Position numbers and translations under genes: made by a program | The notes under the pieces: generated by a model | What the model saw: only the letters and a program-made list of their open reading frames with translations | Databases searched by the model: none | Told to the model about the DNA's origin: nothing | Assembly (NCBI GenBank): GCA_015487335.1 | Contig: WFPZ01000287.1 | Location: 1-10,189 of the forward strand | Direction of reading: 5' to 3' | DNA: 10,189 nucleotides | Origin: Paracoccaceae bacterium | GTDB taxonomy: Bacteria; Pseudomonadota; Alphaproteobacteria; Rhodobacterales; Rhodobacteraceae | Shown here: positions 6,370 through 10,189 of the stretch, piece by piece | How the letters are laid out: every line of letters starts with the position of its first letter | Numbering within the stretch: the first letter of the stretch is position 1

Positions 6370-6921
6370 GTGAATTACGAGTTGAAGAAAACCGTCGTGC
6401 TGGTGGGCATGATGGGCTGTGGCAAGACGGCGGTAGGCGGCGCGCTGGCGCGCCTGCTGGGGGTGCCGTTTCTCGATTCGGACGAAGAGATCGTGGCCGC
6501 CGCCAACATGTCGATCGCCGAGATCTTCGCCCGTGACGGCGAGGCCTTCTTCCGCGACCGCGAAACGGAAGTGATCGCCCGGCTGCTGGAGGAAGAGCGC
6601 GGGGTGCTTTCCACCGGCGGCGGGGCCTTCCTCAGTGCGCGCAACCGCGAGATCATCGCCGCGAAGGGGGTCTCGGTCTGGCTGCGCGCCGATCTGGAGC
6701 TGCTGTGGCAGCGGGTGCGCCACAAGACCACCCGCCCGCTGCTGCGCACCGAGAACCCCAGGCAGACCCTGGCCGAGCTTTTCCGCCTGAGGACCCCGGA
6801 ATATGCCAAGGCCGATCTGGTGGTCGAGGCCCGGCCGGAGTATTCCATCGAGGACATGGCGCAAAGGGTGGCCGAGGCGCTGCTGACCCGGCCCGACGTT
6901 CTGGAGGTGCGCGACGAATGA
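6370..6921 (+). CDS. aroK: Shikimate kinase
   Basis: This enzyme phosphorylates shikimate to shikimate-3-phosphate with ATP, the fifth step of the cytosolic shikimate pathway. Its 183 residues hold every family motif: Walker A GMMGCGKT (13-20), Asp36 and Asp38 in LDSDEE (Mg and shikimate binding), GEAFFRDRE (57-65) with the shikimate-binding Arg62, STGGGAF (81-87), the lid arginine in RPLL (122-125), and RTPEY (141-145). The start is uncertain: GTG 6370 is the first usable codon, with AGGAA about 14 bases upstream, while a TTG at 6382 has GAAGGG at better spacing and would remove four residues. Neither affects the fold. Its stop overlaps the aroB start as ATGA, so the two are co-translated. 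This aroK-aroB pairing is very common in proteobacteria. Confidence 0.95.
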   Translation: MNYELKKTVVLVGMMGCGKTAVGGALARLLGVPFLDSDEEIVAAANMSIAEIFARDGEAFFRDRETEVIARLLEEERGVLSTGGGAFLSARNREIIAAKGVSVWLRADLELLWQRVRHKTTRPLLRTENPRQTLAELFRLRTPEYAKADLVVEARPEYSIEDMAQRVAEALLTRPDVLEVRDE

Positions 6922-8030
6922 GGCAGGTGGTGGAGGTTCCCCTCGGAAAGCGGGCCTACGAGGTGCGCATCGGCGAGGGGCTGATCGAGGGCGCAGGCCG
7001 GGAGATCGCGCCGCTGCTTGCGCGCCCGCGGGTGGCGGTGCTGACCGATGAGAACGTGGCCGAGCTGCATCTGGAACCGCTGCGCGCCGGGCTCGCGGCG
7101 GGGGGTATCGAATCGGTGGCGCTGGCGCTGCCGCCGGGCGAGGCCACCAAGGGCTGGGAGCAGTTCTCGCGCGCCGTGGAGTGGCTGCTGGAACAGAAGG
7201 TGGAACGGCGCGACGTGGTGCTGGCGCTGGGCGGCGGGGTGATCGGCGATCTGGCCGGTTTCGCGGCGGCGGTGCTGCGGCGGGGGGTGCGGTTCGTGCA
7301 GTTGCCCACCACGCTGCTGGCCCAGGTGGACAGCTCGGTGGGCGGCAAGACGGGGATCAACTCGGCCCATGGCAAGAACCTGATCGGCGCCTTCCACCAG
7401 CCCTCGCTGGTTCTGGCCGACATCGGCACGCTGGACACCCTGCCCCGGCGCGATTTCCTGGCCGGCTACGGCGAAGTCGTGAAATACGGGCTGCTGGGCG
7501 ACGAGGCCTTCTTCGAGTGGCTCGAAGAGCACGGGGCCGCGCTGGCCGCGGGCGATCGGGCGTTGCGCGCCGAGGCGGTGAGACGCTCTGTGCGGATGAA
7601 GGCCGCAATCGTGGCCCGCGACGAGCACGAGGCCGGCGAGCGGGCATTGCTCAACCTCGGGCACACCTTCTGCCACGCGCTGGAAGCCGCCACCGGCTAT
7701 GGCGAGCGGCTGCTGCACGGCGAGGGCGTGGCGATCGGCTGCGCGCTGGCCTTCGAGACCTCGGCCCGGCTGGGGCTGTGCTCCCAGGAGGCGCCGAGCC
7801 GGGTGCGCCAGCATCTGCGCGCCATGGGCATGAAGACGGATCTGGCCGACATCGAAGGAGAGCTGCCCGGCGCCGATGCCCTGCTGGCGCTGATGGCACA
7901 GGACAAGAAGGTGGTGGACGGGCGGCTGCGCTTCATCCTGGTGCGCGGGATCGGCCGAGCCTTCGTGGCCGACGACGTGGATCCGGGCATCGTGCGCATG
8001 GTGCTCGAGGAGGCGCTGGCGGCGCGCTGA
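6918..8030 (+). CDS. aroB: 3-dehydroquinate synthase
   Basis: AroB converts DAHP to 3-dehydroquinate with NAD and a divalent metal, the second step of the shikimate pathway. The 370 residues carry the NAD-binding GGGVIGDLAGF (105-115), LPTTLLAQVDSSVGGKT (129-145), NLIGAFHQP (154-162), and the metal ligands Glu186 in GYGEVVKYG, His249 in NLGHTF and His267 in LHGEGVA. The length is normal. ATG 6918 lies within the aroK stop (ATGA), so translation is coupled and the two enzymes are made together. The gene ends 34 bases before the convergent metallophosphoesterase-like gene. Confidence 0.97.
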   Translation: MRQVVEVPLGKRAYEVRIGEGLIEGAGREIAPLLARPRVAVLTDENVAELHLEPLRAGLAAGGIESVALALPPGEATKGWEQFSRAVEWLLEQKVERRDVVLALGGGVIGDLAGFAAAVLRRGVRFVQLPTTLLAQVDSSVGGKTGINSAHGKNLIGAFHQPSLVLADIGTLDTLPRRDFLAGYGEVVKYGLLGDEAFFEWLEEHGAALAAGDRALRAEAVRRSVRMKAAIVARDEHEAGERALLNLGHTFCHALEAATGYGERLLHGEGVAIGCALAFETSARLGLCSQEAPSRVRQHLRAMGMKTDLADIEGELPGADALLALMAQDKKVVDGRLRFILVRGIGRAFVADDVDPGIVRMVLEEALAAR

Positions 8031-8031
8031 G

Positions 8032-8064
8032 GCGGGAAACCCGCATCCCGCATCATTTCGGGAT
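8032..8064. terminator. Two tandem hairpins filling the gap between convergent genes
   Basis: GCGGG-AAA-CCCGC (8032-8044) is followed with no spacer by ATCCCG-CATCATTT-CGGGAT (8045-8064). Both stems are perfect (5 and 6 bp), and together they occupy the whole space between the aroB stop and the stop of the minus-strand gene at 8065. There is no T-run, so factor-assisted or bidirectional termination is the likeliest role. Confidence 0.45.
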
Positions 8065-8922
8065 TCATGCCTCCGGCGGGGATATTTGCAAGGCATTGAA
8101 GGGCCCGGGCTGGCGACGAAGGGCATCGGGCAGGACGTCTTCGCTGGGCCACAGGCCGGTTTCCAGGCAGCGATCGTAGCCCTGGGGAAGGCCGGCGGCG
8201 CGCATCGCCCGGGCGGCGGCGGCGTGATCGTAGGAGAGGCGCTCGATGCGCGGGCCGTCCGCACCCAGAAGGCCGTAGCGGGTCTGCGGGCGCCCGTCAT
8301 GAGGCGGCAGGCCGATCGAGCCGGGGTTGAACCACAGCCGCGCCCCGATCCGGCGGGCAAAGGCGATACCGCAGTGGCCAGCGATCACCACATCCACCGG
8401 CCCGGCTATGGCCTCGATGGCGCCAATCTGCGCCTCGAATTCCCTTTCGGGGGTGGTGGGCCAGAGATAGCGGTTGATCTGGGGAAAGCCGCCGTGAATC
8501 ACCGCGTGGCGACGGCCGGCGTGGCGGAAGGTGATCATGTCGGGCAGGCCGGCCATGAAACGGCGTGTCTCTTCGTCCATCTCGGCCAGCGCATGCGCAT
8601 ACCAGCCGGCGCTCAGCCGCTCGCAGAGAGTGCCCGCCTCGAAGCCGCAGCCGCATTCCTCGGCTCCTTGCGCCAGCTGGCGCTCGCAATTGCCGGCCAC
8701 GATCAGGCACTCGTCGCGCAAAAGCGCCAGCGTTGCGGCGGGATCGGCGCAATAGGCGGCCACGTCGCCGGTGCAGATGCGCCGGGTAGGCGCAATGGCG
8801 CGCGCCCGGGCCACTTGCAGCAGGGCCTGCGCCGCCTGCAGGTTGGAGCACGGCCCCCCGAACACCAGCACCTCGCCCTCCAGCTCGCCGAGATCGCGGA
8901 TCATGATGCTTTCGCCGCCCAT
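8065..8922 (-). CDS. Metallophosphoesterase-family protein with altered metal-site motifs
   Basis: The 285-residue protein has the calcineurin-like phosphoesterase layout of YfcE-type proteins, but several ligand motifs are changed. The first motif, normally GDxH, is GGPCSN (22-27), so both the Asp and the His are missing. GDVAAYC (52-58) keeps the second Asp. The third is GNCE (77-80) instead of GNHE. IHGG (142-145) is kept. The last, normally GHxH, is GHCG (182-185). NPGSIGLP (199-206) is typical of the family. Ten cysteines occur, including the CGC run at 90-92. I recall GGPxSN forms as a recognised alphaproteobacterial subgroup, so this is not a decayed gene, but metal content and substrate are unknown. 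The start at ATG 8922 has AAGGGA about eight bases upstream; ATG 8904 is the alternative. It is divergent from the CBS membrane protein and convergent with aroB. Confidence 0.85.
   Translation of the reverse strand: MGGESIMIRDLGELEGEVLVFGGPCSNLQAAQALLQVARARAIAPTRRICTGDVAAYCADPAATLALLRDECLIVAGNCERQLAQGAEECGCGFEAGTLCERLSAGWYAHALAEMDEETRRFMAGLPDMITFRHAGRRHAVIHGGFPQINRYLWPTTPEREFEAQIGAIEAIAGPVDVVIAGHCGIAFARRIGARLWFNPGSIGLPPHDGRPQTRYGLLGADGPRIERLSYDHAAAARAMRAAGLPQGYDRCLETGLWPSEDVLPDALRRQPGPFNALQISPPEA
8070..8087. repeat. Possible family-wide gene-end motif
   Basis: CCTCCGGCGGGGATATTT overlaps the last codons of the metallophosphoesterase-like gene, which encode ISPPEA. From memory, the same or nearly the same string recurs at many gene ends in Rhodobacteraceae genomes. 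Only one copy is in this window, so the repeat nature cannot be shown here. Confidence 0.4.
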
Positions 8923-8990
8923 GCGCCTGTTCCCTTGATTGGTGGCCCCATCGCCCCCATAAGACGACAAAGCCCCGGAAAGACAAGCAG

Positions 8991-10189
8991 ATGGAAACCG
9001 CTACCCCTCTACTCGACACCGCCTTCTGGATCACCGCCGCCGCAATCATCGGGCTGCTGGTGCTCTCGGCCCTGTTCTCGGGCTCGGAAACCGCGCTGAC
9101 CGCCGCCTCGCGCGGCAAGCTCAGGGCGCGCGCCGACAAGGGCTCGCGCCGGGCCGAGCAGGCGCTGGAGATCACCGAGGACAGCGAGAGGCTGATCGGC
9201 TCGGTGCTGCTGGGCAACAACCTGGTCAACATCCTCGCCGCCTCTCTGGCCACCGCGCTGTTCACCCGGCTGTTCGGCGACGGGGGCGTGGCGCTGGCCA
9301 CCCTGGTGATGACGCTTCTGGTGCTGATCTTCGCCGAGGTGCTGCCCAAGACCTATGCCATCACCAACCCCGAATCGGCCGCCGAGCGCGCCGCCGGGCT
9401 GATGCGCCCGGTGATCCTGCTGTTCGCGCCGGTGGTCTCGGGGGTGCGGGCGCTGGTGCGCGGGCTGCTGTGGCTGTTCGGCGTGCGCACCGACCCGCAC
9501 AGCCACATCCTCGCGGTGCGCGAGGAGATCGCCGGCGCGATTTCTCTCGGGCACGAGGAAGGCGCGGTGGAAAAGGAAGACCGCGACCGCCTGCTGGGCG
9601 CGCTCGACCTCGGCGAACGCACGGTGGAGGAGATCATGCTCCACCGCTCGGAAATCGAGATGATCGACGCCGACCTGCCGCCGCGCGAAGTTCTGGAGAA
9701 GGTGCTGCAATCGGCCCATACCCGGCTGCCGCTCTACCGGGGCGAGCCCGAGAACATCGTCGGCGTCCTGCATGCCAAGGACCTGCTGCGCGCCATGTAT
9801 GCCCGCACCCAGAAGACCGGCAGCATGGAGGACGCGCTCGAGGACTTCGACGTGCAGGCGGTGGCGATGAAGCCCTATTTCGTTCCCGAAACCACCACCC
9901 TGGACGACCAGATGCGCCAGTTCCTGCGCCGGCACACCCATTTCGCCCTGGTGGTGGACGAATACGGCGCCCTGCAGGGGCTGATCACGCTGGAGGACAT
10001 CCTCGAGGAGATCGTCGGCGAGATCACCGACGAATTCGACACCTCCGAACAGGAACCGCTGAAGATGACGGATGAGGGCGATTACATCGTCGACGGGGCG
10101 ATGACCATCCGCGACCTCAACCGCGCCACCGACTGGAACCTGCCCGACGAGGAGGCCAACACCGTGGCCGGGCTGGTGATCCACGAGGC
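8991..10189 (+). CDS. CNNM/CorC (HlyC/CorC) family membrane protein with CBS pair, 3' end missing
   Basis: This is an inner-membrane protein of the DUF21-CBS family, usually annotated as hemolysin or CorC; characterised relatives take part in Mg2+/Co2+ transport or export. The 399 visible codons hold the DUF21 (CNNM) domain at about 10-190, with hydrophobic segments at about 11-30, 70-92, 100-120 and 135-165 and the motifs FSGSETALTAAS (29-40), GNNLVNILAAS (75-85) and AEVLPKTYA (115-123). CBS 1 is near 213-270 and CBS 2 near 288-345, ending in the signature VVDEYGALQGLITLEDILEE (321-340). The start of the C-terminal CorC_HlyC domain follows (DYIVDGAMTIRDLN), cut off by the window edge. Relatives are about 430-440 residues, so roughly 40 are missing. 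ATG 8991 has GGAAAG about eight bases upstream. It is divergent from the phosphoesterase gene over a 68-base gap. Confidence 0.93.
   Translation, partial: METATPLLDTAFWITAAAIIGLLVLSALFSGSETALTAASRGKLRARADKGSRRAEQALEITEDSERLIGSVLLGNNLVNILAASLATALFTRLFGDGGVALATLVMTLLVLIFAEVLPKTYAITNPESAAERAAGLMRPVILLFAPVVSGVRALVRGLLWLFGVRTDPHSHILAVREEIAGAISLGHEEGAVEKEDRDRLLGALDLGERTVEEIMLHRSEIEMIDADLPPREVLEKVLQSAHTRLPLYRGEPENIVGVLHAKDLLRAMYARTQKTGSMEDALEDFDVQAVAMKPYFVPETTTLDDQMRQFLRRHTHFALVVDEYGALQGLITLEDILEEIVGEITDEFDTSEQEPLKMTDEGDYIVDGAMTIRDLNRATDWNLPDEEANTVAGLVIHE

Noticed and set aside
6241..6864. An upstream extension of the 45-residue membrane protein to 253 residues
   Set aside because: The extension is antisense to aroK and lacks protein-like composition. 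The ATG at 6240 has a ribosome site and a promoter candidate upstream.
6375..8360. A 661-codon minus-strand open frame opposite aroK and aroB
   Set aside because: Both plus-strand genes show complete motifs; the antisense frame is a GC-skewed shadow.
8065..8922. Treating the phosphoesterase-like gene as a decayed pseudogene
   Set aside because: The frame is intact over 285 codons with a good ribosome site, and the changed motifs keep neighbouring conserved residues, as expected of a subgroup and not of decay.
9009..10184. A 391-codon minus-strand open frame opposite the CBS membrane protein
   Set aside because: The plus-strand frame encodes unmistakable DUF21 and CBS motifs; the antisense frame is His/Gln/Arg-rich noise.

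Overview
The window is high-GC (roughly two thirds G+C by eye) and reads as a chromosomal housekeeping segment of an alphaproteobacterium, most likely Rhodobacterales (Rhodobacteraceae/Paracoccaceae). The grounds are the protein sequences, the divergent arrangement of xerD with its small envelope-protein operon against aroK-aroB, and an 18-bp sequence at the end of one gene that I recall as common in that family. I see no prophage, insertion sequence, CRISPR array or other accessory island. The first 18 bases are not genomic: they match the Tn5/Nextera mosaic-end adapter, so the contig breaks there inside purM.

Layout from left to right: adapter (1-18); purM on the minus strand, lacking its 3' end (19-1014); a tRNA with anticodon CAT on the plus strand (1127-1203), probably tRNA-Ile2 and less likely elongator tRNA-Met; a small secreted lytic transglycosylase on the minus strand (1290-1871 or 1925); divergently, ssb (2022-2483) followed by a site-2-protease/CBS membrane protein (2534-3622); then, converging on it across a strong hairpin, a minus-strand operon read leftwards from 6240: a 45-residue membrane protein, a 515-residue exported helical protein of unknown function, and xerD, all with overlapping ends. 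Divergent from that operon are aroK and aroB (6370-8030, ATGA overlap). Next come a minus-strand metallophosphoesterase-like gene with unusual metal-site motifs (8065-8922) and, divergent from it, a CNNM/CorC-type CBS membrane protein that runs off the right edge (8991-10189).

The genes serve core functions: purine synthesis (purM), isoleucine or methionine decoding, peptidoglycan turnover, DNA replication and repair (ssb), chromosome dimer resolution (xerD), and two shikimate-pathway steps (aroB, aroK). The least understood parts are the two envelope proteins co-translated with xerD and the cysteine-rich metallophosphoesterase homologue. These, the adapter junction and the gene-end motif are the points most worth a second look. 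I found no clear undescribed system.
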